This document shows positions 10,983-22,189 of a stretch of DNA of 64,000 nucleotides, piece by piece (the stretch's first letter is position 1; each line of letters begins with the position of its first letter). The stretch is from Poecilobothrus nobilitatus. Its lineage: Eukaryota; Arthropoda; Insecta; Diptera; Dolichopodidae. Location of the stretch: contig OX352773.1 of the NCBI GenBank assembly GCA_947095535.1, positions 37,407,398 to 37,471,397 on the forward strand. Reading direction: 5' to 3'. The notes below the pieces were generated by a model. That model was not told where the DNA came from, did no database searches, and saw only the letters and a list, made by a program, of their open reading frames with translations. The translations under genes and the position numbers were made by a program.

Positions 10983-12168
10983 TCTATAATAAATTTCAGC
11001 GCTTTCTATGAATAGGTTCAAATAATAATAAATAGAAATAGAAAATAAAAGTAAATTTAAAATTTCATTTCCCTTTTATTTGAAAGAAATTAACAAAATT
11101 TATGTTTTAATTTTGTTACTAACTCTAATACAAACCACCTACCCAAATTCTTTTCTTTTTTTTATTACATATTATGTGCATACATGCATATGTATATCTA
11201 TTCTTCGTCATATTAGCAATATTACTACATATTCATTACTACATAGGCAGATATGGTATACATAATATCTATATTCTATATTTCTATAAAACTGTAATTA
11301 AAATTATACCCAAAAAAAAATGTTAGATACTTTTATTCATTATTATATTCACCATAAGTGGATCTTTATTTAATACAATATAATAATATCCATGATAGTA
11401 CACATACTACATAAATACAGATAATATACATACATACATATGTAAGCATACTTTGTGTATAATTTTATTTTACAGATGTTCGTATTAAAAGAACAATTAA
11501 TTTAATGATTTTTTGTTTCTAAAAATTTAATCTTTTTTAATTACTAACTTGTAGAATCCTTGTAAAAAAAAAAAATCGTAATTCTTTTCAATTACGGTTT
11601 AATAAAATGTAACGGCGAAAAAGGATAAAGTTTATCGGTATTAAAAGAAAAATTATATTTATATATGTAATTTGGCAGTATGTATTCTCTTATGAGCATT
11701 ACACGTTTATAAATATTTTAGGTGAAAATTTGGGTCATATGTGACATAATCAACACATCAAGGGTTACAATATAATAAATTCACATTATCTAGAAAATAA
11801 TTAAAAAAATATAGGTACTTACCTATACATATACTTATGCAAGTATGTATAAAATGTAATAAAATAAAGGAAATTGATTCTTTTATTTTTTTTTTATCGA
11901 TTATGATTTCCGTTCGTATGGTTTTTCTTTTAATTTCATTCTACTTAATCGGTATTTTTTATTTCTTCTTAATAGGTTTATTTTTTTTGTAACATTAGAT
12001 ATTTTTAGTTGAAGATAAAGATAAAATATTAAATTATTTTAATTTTATAGTATACTACATTTTCTGTTAATAAACATACATATGTAAGTATAATACGGAT
12101 AAATACCAGAATACTAGAATAAAATCCATGTATGTATCTATACATATATATATATTATCAAGTTAGAG
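10983..12168. other. A/T-rich intergenic DNA
   Basis: Only ATGTATGT/TACATA-type simple repeats and homopolymers are visible. No gene or element was recognised. Confidence 0.5.
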
Positions 12169-12213
12169 TAGAATAGCTATGAGGTTTCGAGCCCACTTTT
12201 TCATATATTTTTA
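12169..12213 (-). repeat. Inverted single copy of the 52-bp repeat
   Basis: This 45-bp stretch (TAGAATAGCTATGAGGTTTC onward) is the reverse complement of the core of the unit repeated three times at 13354-13509, including GTGGGCTCGAAACCTCATAG. The match is essentially perfect over the core. The copies are in opposite orientation about 1.15 kb apart. Confidence 0.85.
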
Positions 12214-12771
12214 TGATGCGGTTTTATTTTTAACGGCATTAATAGTTGGTCTAGTTCTTATCTCTTATTCAGAGAGATCTATATAGGTTCAAATATCAGT
12301 AAAAATGAAATGTCACATATGAAAAACAAAATATTAAATGTAAACTAACAATTTTAACTTATATCTTATAACTCACAGATAACCAAAATATCCTTCATAT
12401 TCACTTCTGCTATTTGATAAAACAAATTATTTCTTCAACCTATAAATATAAAACAAAATATAAACTAAATTATATTTTAATTTAATTATGTTTACTTAAG
12501 TAGTTATAATCTTTATACGATTGGCATAATTATCTCAGTGTTTACATTTCTTTTCAATTATGTTGACTGCACCCTAATTTATATATTTTCTTATTTAGTT
12601 ATTTGTTATATATTTGTTATAAATTTATGTTATATATAGGGCCTAGGCAGATAGCCTTGAAAAGGCTTAATATCAAAGAAATGTGTTTTTTTTTTTTGCT
12701 AAAGGTTAATAATGTTGACTTTTACCGTATAATTAATTTGTTTTTTTTTTTCAAATTTTAATTATATTTTC

Positions 12772-12856
12772 TGGTAATTGGGAATCGAACCGATTCCCTC
12801 ACCTCGGTAGTGTTCCAATCTTTCAATGCGCCAACACATTGAGCCACCGAGGCTAC
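12772..12856 (-). mobile_element. tRNA-derived SINE head (short, family 3-like)
   Basis: On the minus strand the sequence begins GCCTCGGTGGCTCAATGTGT and carries a good B-box (GGTTCGATTCCC), followed within about 25 bp by a poly(A)-type tail. The acceptor-stem ends do not pair, so a functional tRNA is unlikely. The head resembles that of the SINE at 36179. No clean target duplication was found. Confidence 0.6.
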
Positions 12857-13353
12857 AATCAATTCATAACAAATAATGAATAAGAGCAAAGCCTAGTTTT
12901 ATATTATATAAGATAAAATATAAGTCATAAGGATGTAATATAGATGCAACCTTCATTTAAACATTATTGAGTAATACAATAATAAACAAGGAAGTTGGCT
13001 CCAATCATTATGGCAGAGTACTACTTTTGTTTTTTGCTATTTTACTTTTTAAATTACTGAGTACATATATTTAAATGTATAGAATTATCAACAAAGAAAG
13101 TTTAATAGCTTAAATAGACGTGAGGCAGACATGTGTAGCATGTGTATTTTAATAGCTTAGACGTGAGGCAGACATATGTGAGAAGAAATATGGATTATAT
13201 TGAAATGAAACTATCTTAATTTATCATTGAAGTTTGAAGTTCAAGATTTAAATTCTATTTTGATTTTTTTTTTTTTTGTTTTTGTTTTTTTTATTCATAA
13301 ACAATACTTTATTAGCTTTGTATTACCTTTATTTCGAAAAAGTCGTTTTCGTG
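12857..13353. other. A/T-rich intergenic DNA
   Basis: A small local duplication (TAGACGTGAGGCAGACAT, near 13117 and 13157) is visible. No gene was recognised. Confidence 0.4.
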
Positions 13354-13509
13354 CTTCTTATACAAATATATGAAAAAGTGGGCTCGAAACTTTATAGCTA
13401 TTCTACTTCTTATAAAAATATGTGAAAAAGTGGGCTCGAAACCTCATAGCTATTCTACTTTTTATAAAAATATGTGAAAAAGTGGGCTCGAAACCTCATA
13501 GCTATTCTA
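13354..13509 (+). repeat. Three tandem copies of a 52-bp unit
   Basis: Exactly three head-to-tail units: 13354-13405, 13406-13457 and 13458-13509. Units 2 and 3 differ at one base; unit 1 differs at a few more. Each unit contains GAAAAAGTGGGCTCGAAAC and ends ATAGCTATTCTA. An inverted single copy lies at 12169-12213. The unit has no coding frame. The G/C-richer core stands out from the surroundings. Confidence 0.95.
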
Positions 13510-16137
13510 CTACAAGTATATACTTAAGATACAAATAACTTTTAAAATTTTTGGTTAGTAGTGCCAAGCCAAAGCCAACAACTAATAATGAACCAAATAA
13601 TGTATCAAATGTTTTTTTCATTTATTTTGAAAAATATTTGAATTATATTTTTTAAAGAATCTCAGATTCTGCCATAATATTGAAGATTTTACTTAATTTT
13701 ACTTATTTTTAGCAAACCAAATTGTTAAAGATAAAAGTTGTTTATACGCAGAACAGAACAGAATATATTAACAGAAATATTAATATTAATATTGCTTCTT
13801 AAAAAATCTAATTTTTTCAATTAAGGGATACCCAAGAAAACTTAAATACCAGCTAGGTCTAATATGACTGAGCTCTTTTTTTTTTTTAATTTAAATAAAA
13901 ATTTCATCAACAAATTTTCTAATTAAGCAGTAAAACTGAAGGAATTTGGTTATGGGCCAAGAGTTAAAGTGGAAAAAGTACATAAATATAAATAATATAC
14001 ATATACATAAATATACCTATTCACAATTTAATTTGTATGTTAAAAACATTATTTTGTTATTTATTTTTAATATTTATACCTATTTAGTTAATGGTACAGA
14101 CTTTATTTAATTCATATACCAAATAAATATACCTAGTCATAACAATGAAATTTTTTTGTTTTGTATACTAAGGAGAAAAAAAAAAATTTTTCCATACATT
14201 TTCTTTTTTCATTTTATTATTATTATGCGCTTCTATGAACACATTTACAAACACATAATATATTCTATAGAAAATTAAAAAATAAAAATAATGTTTTTTT
14301 TTTGATATTTTTTATGTACCTCTTTTTTTTTTAAAGAAAGTACATGGCAATATAAATGTGGTACGCGCTATAAAATAAATAAAATATAAAACAAACAAAA
14401 GAAAAAAATTCCACCTAATTTTCCGCTTTTTAAATTTTCTTTTATAAATTTTTTTTTTGTTGTTGTGCAAATTGAAATGATGAAGAAAATGAAAAAAAAA
14501 AAAACTGAATGTTGTTTTTCATTTTTAATTATAAGGTGACCAGACTCTTCAGATTTGTAATTTTTTATTTTTTTTTCTTTGGGATTCACAGTTATATGAG
14601 ACTTTAACTGACTAAAAACATTGACTAAAGTTGACTTAACGAATGATTTTTGCACCATAAAAATTTTCACAGATCTTCTATGTAGAATTAATGAATTTCT
14701 TATGACCTCTTATAGCTTTCAAACTGGAAATAATGCAAAACAATTTATTCTTTAATATCTTATTCTTTTTTAAATTTAAAGTTCTAATTTTAAATGTTTA
14801 GAAGATACGGAGATTAAAAATTGTGCAAATAATTGATTTAACGATAAATATAAATGTTGAATTGTGAAACGAATGGTAAAAACGCTTCTATTTCACAGCT
14901 AGAAATCATTTTTTTTTATATTAAAGAAATTATTTAAGAGAAAGATATCAAAAGTTACAAAAAAAAAACGAAATCCTGTATATGAAAAAGCAAAAGTTAT
15001 TTTCAAAGTTTTTTTTTATTTTAGACCGCTATTTTTTCATAATTTATTTTGTGTTATATTTTTGCAATAAATATAAAAATATGGTCACCTTTATTTCAGG
15101 TTTAAAAAAAATTTTTTTTTTTTTTTTTGAGAAGAAAATAGAAATAAAAAAATAAATGGATGTGAATAACAAGGAATTCGACGATTAAATTTACGTACCT
15201 AATCCTTAAGAATTTATCTTTTTGTTTTTTTTTTTTTATTTGTTTTTATATATTTTTGGTGACGCTATTTTGAATACTGTGTGCCATCTCTCTAGTATTT
15301 TTAGTTGCCATTGTTGTGCATATATTGCGTCATAAAATAATAAAAATAAAATAAATGATGAAAATACTTTTTCTTTAAAAAAAAAAAAAATAAAATGAAA
15401 AATATTCGGAAGTGAATTTGGAAATGGCATTTTTTTTTTTTTGTGGAAGGATGGTTATATTTTTCAAAACAAATTACTTTTTACATACTATTAATGGTAA
15501 TTTTTACTTTATATTTTGTATTTATTTATTTTTCATTTTTTTTTTTTTTTATTTTGTGTTGTTTTTTGATAATGCTCATTTTTTAGTTTGAAGACACATA
15601 TAGGGGTTAAAAAAATTCATGAATTTATAAATAGGTACTATTGAAAGAAAATTTTAGGAACATTTTTTTTTTTTTTTGGTTATTTGAAATGATAACATTT
15701 ATTTTTCGCGAGTTCATAATATTTGGGCTTTCTTAGAACAAAATTTACTACTTTACTACTAAATTGTTTTTTGTGTGCATCAAAGTAAAATATTATATTT
15801 TATTACTTAGTTTATTTTAGATTTTAATGTTTTCTTTTTTTTTTGGAAAAGAGACAATTATTACAATTTGAACATTATAAGTTACAATTATGTCATCCTT
15901 AATTTTAGCATATTATGTTGAATAATTTGAATGGTAGAAACTCACTATATAAATAAATTGTTTTTTCTTACTATCTTCTTTAGAAGAATAGGTACAATAA
16001 GAATAGGTACAACAATAAGTTTCTATCTAGTGAAATTTCATAGCGAGTTTCCATAATTTAATAACTTTAAAATCAAATAACGCCATTAAAAATATATATA
16101 TTTATTTTTTAACACTAGTTAATATGTATTTTAAATA
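13510..16137. other. Homopolymer-rich intergenic DNA
   Basis: Dominated by long T and A runs (for example 15110-15130). The minus-strand open frames at 14368-14670 and 15236-15430 translate to Phe/Lys/Ile runs and are not considered genes. An imperfect foldback joins about 15920-15955 with 16035-16065 (AGAAACTCACTATA versus TAGCGAGTTTCC). Confidence 0.5.
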
Positions 16138-16184
16138 AGCCGTTGATCACTCGGCTGTTGTTATTCTACGCAAGATTATGTACA
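16138..16184 (-). mobile_element. SINE family 1 body fragment
   Basis: Read on the minus strand, this short piece matches the body of the family 1 SINE (CAGCCGAGTGATCAACGGCT compared with CAGCCAAGTAATCAACGGCT at about 5331). Head and tail are missing, so it is a decayed or truncated copy. Confidence 0.5.
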
Positions 16185-16239
16185 CTAAATTTGTAATCTT
16201 AAACTACAATTATTTATATATAAAACATTATTTAATATA

Positions 16240-17113
16240 CAGGGTTTTCCAATTTGGGTAATATAATTTCTTTTCAAAAAAAAAACACACTAATTGTTAA
16301 GGAAATTCAAATGTTTTTTATTTAATGTGTAAGTACAATCGATACAATTAAGTTCTGAATAAAACGTCATTCAAATGGTCTCCACGACTTCTTTTGCAAG
16401 AACGAATTCGGTGAACCCAATTTTCGAGCACTTTTTCCACTAAATCAGTCATGAATAGCACGTTCAATATTGACTTCAAAAGCTTGAAGAGAGTCTGGTT
16501 TATTGCTAAAGACCAATGATTTCAAATAACCCCACAACAAATAGTCTAATGGTGTTAAATCACAAGTTCTTGGAGGCCATTCAATGTCACAATTTCTTGA
16601 AATCGAATCTCCAAACTTTTCTCGCAATAATTCAGTTGTTGCACGTGCTGTGTGGCACGTAGTCCCGTCTTGTTGGAACATGTTATCAAAATCAACTTCT
16701 TCCAATTTCTCTCCATTGACAGTAACGGTGTTACCAGCTTCTTTTCGAAAGAAGTACGGACCGATGATTCCACCAGACCAAAAACCACACCAAACTGTCA
16801 ATTTAGGTGAATGTAATGGTTGTTCATGAATAATTTGTGGATTTTCTTCGCACCAGAATCGACAGTTTTGTTTATTTACCGCACCACTCAGATGAAAATG
16901 AGCCTCATCGGAGAAGATGATTTTCTTAAAAAAATCGTTATCGTTTTCAAGTTGTTCCAAGACAAAATCAGCAAATTCACGACGTTAACGGTGGTCCATG
17001 GTGAAATTGTTAACATTACTGAATACAATGAAAAAAAAAAAGACAGATCATGACATACTACAAATGGCCGAAACGTCACTTAGAAATCATATAACTCAAA
17101 TTGGAAAAACCTA
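16240..17113 (-). mobile_element. Internally deleted mariner-type element
   Basis: An 874-bp element with imperfect terminal inverted repeats of about 34 bp (16240-16273, starting CAGGGTTTTCCAATTTGGGT, and 17080-17113). TA flanks both ends at 16238-16239 and 17114-17115. It carries the catalytic half of a transposase on the minus strand; the DNA-binding N-terminal region present in the element at 1747 is absent. The terminal repeats differ from those at 1747, so it belongs to a related but distinct family. Confidence 0.87.
16348..16981 (-). pseudogene. N-terminally truncated mariner-type transposase
   Basis: The catalytic region is largely intact: FSDEAHF with the first Asp at 16907-16909, PKLTVWCGFWSGGIIGPYFF, then MFQQDGTTCHTAR with the second Asp and WPPRTCDLTPLDYLLWGYLK with the third. 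I count 40 residues between the second and third Asp, near the DD41D spacing of related elements. The readable frame runs from about REFADFVLEQLEN at 16981 to a one-base frameshift near 16447. Beyond it, VEKVLENWVHRIRSCKRSRG leads to a stop at 16348-16350. There is no ATG at the left edge and no helix-turn-helix part, so the product could not act alone. Confidence 0.88.
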
Positions 17114-17349
17114 TAGAAAGAAAATGTGGATTTATATTCTCGTTCTATTGTGATTGGGGTGGTCGGGTTTTGAAGTACAAACTTTTTGATTGAAAAACCA
17201 GCCCCTTAATCAACTTACTCGCGTTTTTAATCGCGTTCAAAAGCCTTCAATATTATTTTCTCTAATTTGAATAAGTTCTAATCAAAGAATAATCTTAAAT
17301 TCTGATCTCAAAAAATAAGTTGTTTTGCTCACTGTTTTTCAGTTAATGT

Positions 17350-17461
17350 GTCAAATGCATGAAACGGAGCAAATCTCACTTTTTCAAACAAAAACTACAC
17401 TTGAACTCGTAATTTTGTTTGAAAAAGTGAAATTTAAGTTCAAGCTCAGTTTAATGCATTC
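17350..17461. repeat. Foldback: perfect 18-bp inverted repeat within longer imperfect arms
   Basis: TCACTTTTTCAAACAAAA at 17376-17393 is the exact reverse complement of 17413-17430, with a 19-bp loop. Weaker pairing extends outward to AATGCAT on both sides. RNA from either strand could form a hairpin. It may be a small foldback element. Confidence 0.7.
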
Positions 17462-17614
17462 CAATCATTGTTTTTAGTCCAATTTTGATTTTATTTGATT
17501 GTAGTTTGCCACATAAAGATTAAAACAATGGGTGATTGGAAAAAAAAAACAAACCTATACGATATATTTGACTTAAAAATTTACAATTATGTATCTAGGA
17601 AATTGAGCGATAGA

Positions 17615-18453
17615 TTATAAGTTCGAAAACCAAAAATAATATAAGTACGACAAAAAATCAGCATAATTTCCATATTTATGTTATAAAATTTATTTCGTAC
17701 TTATGATAACTCAGTTTTCAGTTTTTGTAATTAATAAAATCCCTCTTGAATCTTGATTATTTTTCTTACATACAAATTTTAAAAGCAAGGCTTAATATTA
17801 AAATTTGAAATGGAAATAAAGTCCATTTTATAATAATTTGTTTCAGTTTATAATAATTTGTTTTATTAAACAAAATAAAAATCTTATGTTTATGTATAAT
17901 AAATATTTAATAGGGAATAACCCCTTTTTTTCATAAATATTCCATAAAAGAATGCAAAGGTAAAGAAGGTAAATTTTGGAAAAGGAAATAATATGGTTAC
18001 AAAATCAGGGTTGTACGCTTTTTTTCAGAATATATTGTTTTAGGTGGGATTTTGATTTAGGTGAGATTTTATGGTTGATTAGAAAATCAGGGGTATTTGC
18101 TTTTTCAGAATATATACATATATGTATTATGTAGTACTTTATATATAGAAATATCTATTCTTGAATACATGCTGAATTTAGTTTTCATAGTTATATGAAA
18201 ACATATGATTTCATAGTTATATGAAACATTTTGTTCATATGATGTAGCACCGTACTTATGTCTTATGTCATAAGTACTAATTTTTTTTTTTTTTGACATA
18301 AGCACGAAATTTCAATTTTCTCGTACTTATGTCATATGTCATTTTGTTTGTCATAAGGAAGAAAAAAATAAAATTCTTAATTAATTTTTATAAGTACATA
18401 CGAAAATAAAAACGTTATTCTTGTTTTCATACTTATGATTTTCGAACTTATAA
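17615..18453. mobile_element. Possible element bounded by a 15-bp inverted repeat
   Basis: TTATAAGTTCGAAAA (17615-17629) recurs inverted at 18439-18453, with weaker similarity extending inward (ATAAGTAC-type motifs). Several CGTACTTATG/CATAAGTACG palindromic motifs lie inside. No protein frame or target duplication was found. It could be a decayed non-autonomous element or chance similarity in A/T-rich DNA. Confidence 0.3.
17995..18117 (+). repeat. Short local tandem duplication
   Basis: GGTTACAAAATCAGGGTTGTACGC followed by a TTTTTTCAGAATATAT block is repeated about 75-80 bp later as GGTTGATTAGAAAATCAGGG with the same CAGAATATAT block. A second small duplication (TTTAGGTGRGATTTT) lies between. 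Non-coding. Confidence 0.55.
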
Positions 18454-18462
18454 CGTAGCGCC

Positions 18463-19781
18463 GGGAAATTTTAACATTTTTATTTTATAATATTTGTTTA
18501 ATACAGGTATAAAATTTTTAATGTATTGTAACACTGTATAGTCAGTTTCAAAGTGTTATTTTTGTTTTATTTTTTTTTTTTTAAAAAGATTTAATATTTT
18601 TCTTTTTTTTTGTTTTTATTCTTAGGAATTTTTTTAATATAATTTTTTTTTACTTAAATAGAATATAAATAATTTTTATGATCATTGTTATTATGTGCCT
18701 AAATATTTCCATAAAAAAAAAAAATATATTATGCAAAAATAGAGGAAAAAATTATGAATTTTTCTTTAATTTTTATTTTTTTTATTTTTTTGTTTTTTTT
18801 TTTTATTTTCTTGTACCACGTTTCTATTTGATATTTATTATACGCATATATTTTGTTTTTATTATTACTTTTTGTTTTTTGTGTAGTTTAATTTTCATTT
18901 TTGAATCACAATGTGATGCTCAGTTACTCTTATAGGTACAGGTAAGGTATTCTTGATGCTCTTTAAAACATTTCCATAATAAAAACGAATTTTAGTTAAA
19001 AATTTGAAAAAAAAAAAACAAATTCGTAAATCTTTCGAAAAAATAAACAGCAAAGGAAAATAATGTTAATTTAAACGAGAATAAAAGAGTATACTTTTAG
19101 GATAAAATAAACTCTTAAAAAGAAATTTTATTTGGATAATAATATGTATTCCATCGGTATGAGATGGCGTTAATTTATTTTATTAACAACATGCAATACA
19201 CACCTACATATACATACATATGTGCAATATATAATATCTAAGTACTTTTTTATTCAGTATTCTCCATCTACACTCTGTCTAACATTTGTTTTATTTAATG
19301 TTTTTTTCTTTTTATTTGTAAATGTTACCAAAGTTTTCCTCTTTTTTCTATAAAAAAAAATTTTCAACATAAATTTACCGCTAAATGAAAATTTAACTTA
19401 CTTAAGAATTTTTTATTTAAATATATTTTCACCATTTTTAAAGGAAAAATAAAATTTTACTTGAATATATCAGTACTTTATATTTTTCTTTTCTTTTTTT
19501 TGTATTGAATCAGGTTGTTAATTTGATTAACTAACCCTACTAATAATACAAACTTTGTACAGATATTTTTAAAAAGAGTTTTTATATTCTGATGACTTTT
19601 ATTTAAAAAAATTTTATTTAATACAAAAACCATTTTTAAGAAACCAGAAAAAAAAAAAAAAAAATTCATCCTGAAAATAGGCAATTAATAGGTAGTTATT
19701 TTATTGTTTACGTTAAATTACGGCGTTGTGCCAATGAAAGAATGATTAAAGAAATTAAAACTTATTTTAATTGGAGGAATG
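18463..19781. other. Homopolymer-rich intergenic DNA
   Basis: Long T runs produce Phe-rich open frames (18678-18935 plus, 19478-19684 minus) that have no coding character. Nothing else was recognised. Confidence 0.5.
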
Positions 19782-19791
19782 ATAAAATTAT

Positions 19792-20122
19792 CCAGGCAAT
19801 GGTATAGTGGTTATGATTAACACACAGGCATTTAATTCGTTAAGTCACTGGCTGTATATATTATATCTTACAATTATATAATATCATATTGTAATGTAAT
19901 ATATAATAAAATAATAGTTGTATAAGATAATAGATGGTATAAATATAAAGAAATATCTTACGGCGAATCTTTCTTAGTCTTGTACAATAGGTACAGCCGA
20001 GTAATCAACGGCTTACTGAAATTTAATGATTCCAGAAACTGAAGCTTAGTTAAATATGAATAATAAAATGATTTAGTGGATGTCCTATACTTCTTATATA
20101 GCAGTGGGAAGGGAAAAAAATT
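19792..20122 (+). mobile_element. tRNA-derived SINE, family 1 (diverged copy)
   Basis: Begins CCAGGCAATGGTATAGTGGT like the 5037 copy, but the middle of the tRNA-like head is rearranged and the B-box is lost. The body is well preserved (TATAAGATAATAGATGG, GTAATCAACGGCTTACTG, AAACTGAAGCTTAGT). The 10-bp repeat ATAAAATTAT flanks the element exactly (19782-19791 and 20123-20132). Loss of the B-box suggests it cannot be transcribed by RNA polymerase III. Confidence 0.87.
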
Positions 20123-20132
20123 ATAAAATTAT

Positions 20133-22103
20133 TAATTACAATAAATTTAATTCAAGAAACAAGAATTTTTATTAACTAATACTGCTCATACTCTAAATTC
20201 CATATTTTATTCAATTTTTATTTGTACCAAAACCACGATAATCAATGATTTCCTTTTACAATAATATTTAAACAAAAAATTATCATAAAACTTATACATA
20301 TCAAAAAATTTCTTATCAGGAAATCGATAAATTATAATTAGTAGAGGTTATTTACTTTATTGATTTGTTGTTATATACATAAACCCATTAAATCATTTCA
20401 ACATAACTTAAACGCAAGATAAACAAAACTTTGACATAAGGTCATCGTTTGTGTTTTCTTTTGTTTTAATTAAAATGTTCAAAGAATGAATTCATTTAAC
20501 ATACCTAATGTAAAAAGTAAACAAAAATGTTTCATATTCCAGTTTATTGTATTTGTGATTAAATTATTTCATGCATAAGTGCAGTGAACAATTTGGTTTT
20601 TTTTTTTAACCGCGTAAGTTTTAAAGATAAGTATAATGTGCTTCTTGATTGTGACATAATGAAAATTATAAGATAAGCTAATTTGAATTTAAAAAAAATA
20701 AATGGAATGTAAAGAAATGTGTGATGAATGATGATGATGATGATGACATGATGATTTGAAAATATCTTTTCTATTCAGACAATCATATAGTGCGAATTAA
20801 CACAAATATTGTACAAAAAATATAACAACAACAGATATAATCTAGCACATAAGTATATAAAAGAAAGTAATAAGGTTTACTTCACCACATCCGATCTGTA
20901 TCACCTCTATCATAAAAAGGAAAAATCTTGAAAAAAAAGAACTTTAAATTGAATATTTTTTGAATTTAAATTTTTTTTTCAATTTAGTTAACTTTTATTA
21001 ACTAATATTAAAAAGTTATAACAAATCAAAATAAAAACACAAAAAAATATGTGTAATTGATGAGGACTAATATTTTATCTTGAAGATTAACATAAATACT
21101 TACATTACAACCCTACTTTTGCAATAAACTGTAAAATCCCTCCTAATTATTTTTTTACATACATATTCCGACAAAAGCCCGGCTAAACAAATTAACAAAA
21201 ATTAATTCTGCTCTTGTAACCTCCGAATTATTTTTCTTAGATATATAAGTATATACAATATATACAATATATTGCTTCAAGAAAGTATTTAAAATAGTTA
21301 GGAATCCTGCCCCAAAACTCTCTCTTAAAAAAAAATTATAAAAGACTTTTTTAAAAATCTTGAAAGTAATATGCATTTTGTTTTCAACTTAACATTAGAT
21401 TCTATCATTCAACATTATTTTTTCAAGATAACTTCAGTATTCCTACGGAGTATTGACATAGGAAAAAATTATCTGTACAAAATAAATTATATTTCTAGCT
21501 ACTTTTTAGCCGTAATATTTAATATGATTACAGATTAAAAGATTCTAACTTTTATAGGCTCAAATGCTATCAGTAGAATATGTAATTCAATAAAAGATGG
21601 TATTTTAGATAAGTAACAATTAATTTTTCGTTACCATTTTTATTTTACATCAAATACCTTCTTAAGTTCTTTCAAACAATCAAAAATGATAACTATGGTT
21701 AATTTTGGTTTCAAAAAGAAAATTTTATAAAGAATAGTATATTATTCTGTCTAAAGCTTCTACAATATAAAAATAAAATTTCACCCTTAATTACTTACAA
21801 TGTCTCGATGTCCTTAGAGAATCAACCAAAGTTTCGCCTTTCAAAATGTTTTTTTTCCTAATTTTTCCTAATTTTTTAAAAATAAAAATGAATAAAAATT
21901 GAATAAAAATTGTTCATAAAATGAATAAAAATTGCTCTAAATTTATTAAAATTTTTAAGATTGTTTTTTGTTTTAACGTCATTACTTTATTTTTACGCTG
22001 GACTGGTAGTGCTAAAAGGAAAAATAAAGTTTTACAAAAGGATCCTTTCATTTTAGTACTAATAATTATATATTAAATAATTAAATTATTTTTTTTAATT
22101 ATA
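20133..22103. other. Intergenic DNA downstream of DNAAF1
   Basis: Contains an (ATG)n microsatellite at about 20726-20748 and, at 21125-21200, a patch similar to the tandem array at 6800-7180 (GTAAAATCCCTCCTAATT). No other gene was recognised. Confidence 0.45.
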
Positions 22104-22109
22104 TTTATT
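22104..22109 (-). terminator. Polyadenylation signal for DNAAF1
   Basis: AATAAA on the minus strand, about 80 bp past the stop codon. It is the best-placed canonical hexamer, but A/T-rich DNA makes chance matches common. Confidence 0.45.
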
Positions 22110-22189
22110 CTATCAATTTTCATTTGATATAATTTTTAATTTTTTCTAGATAAATTAATAAAATATTAAAATGAGACGATATTATTATT

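Noticed and set aside
12772..12856. tRNA-Leu or tRNA-Ser with long variable arm
   Set aside because: The acceptor-stem ends do not pair and an A-rich tail follows directly, so a SINE head fits better.
14368..15430. Minus-strand open frames of 100 and 64 residues
   Set aside because: Translations of poly-A/T tracts (Phe and Lys runs) without domain features.
18678..18935. 85-residue plus frame resembling a membrane peptide
   Set aside because: Its hydrophobicity comes from long T runs; no homology is recognised.
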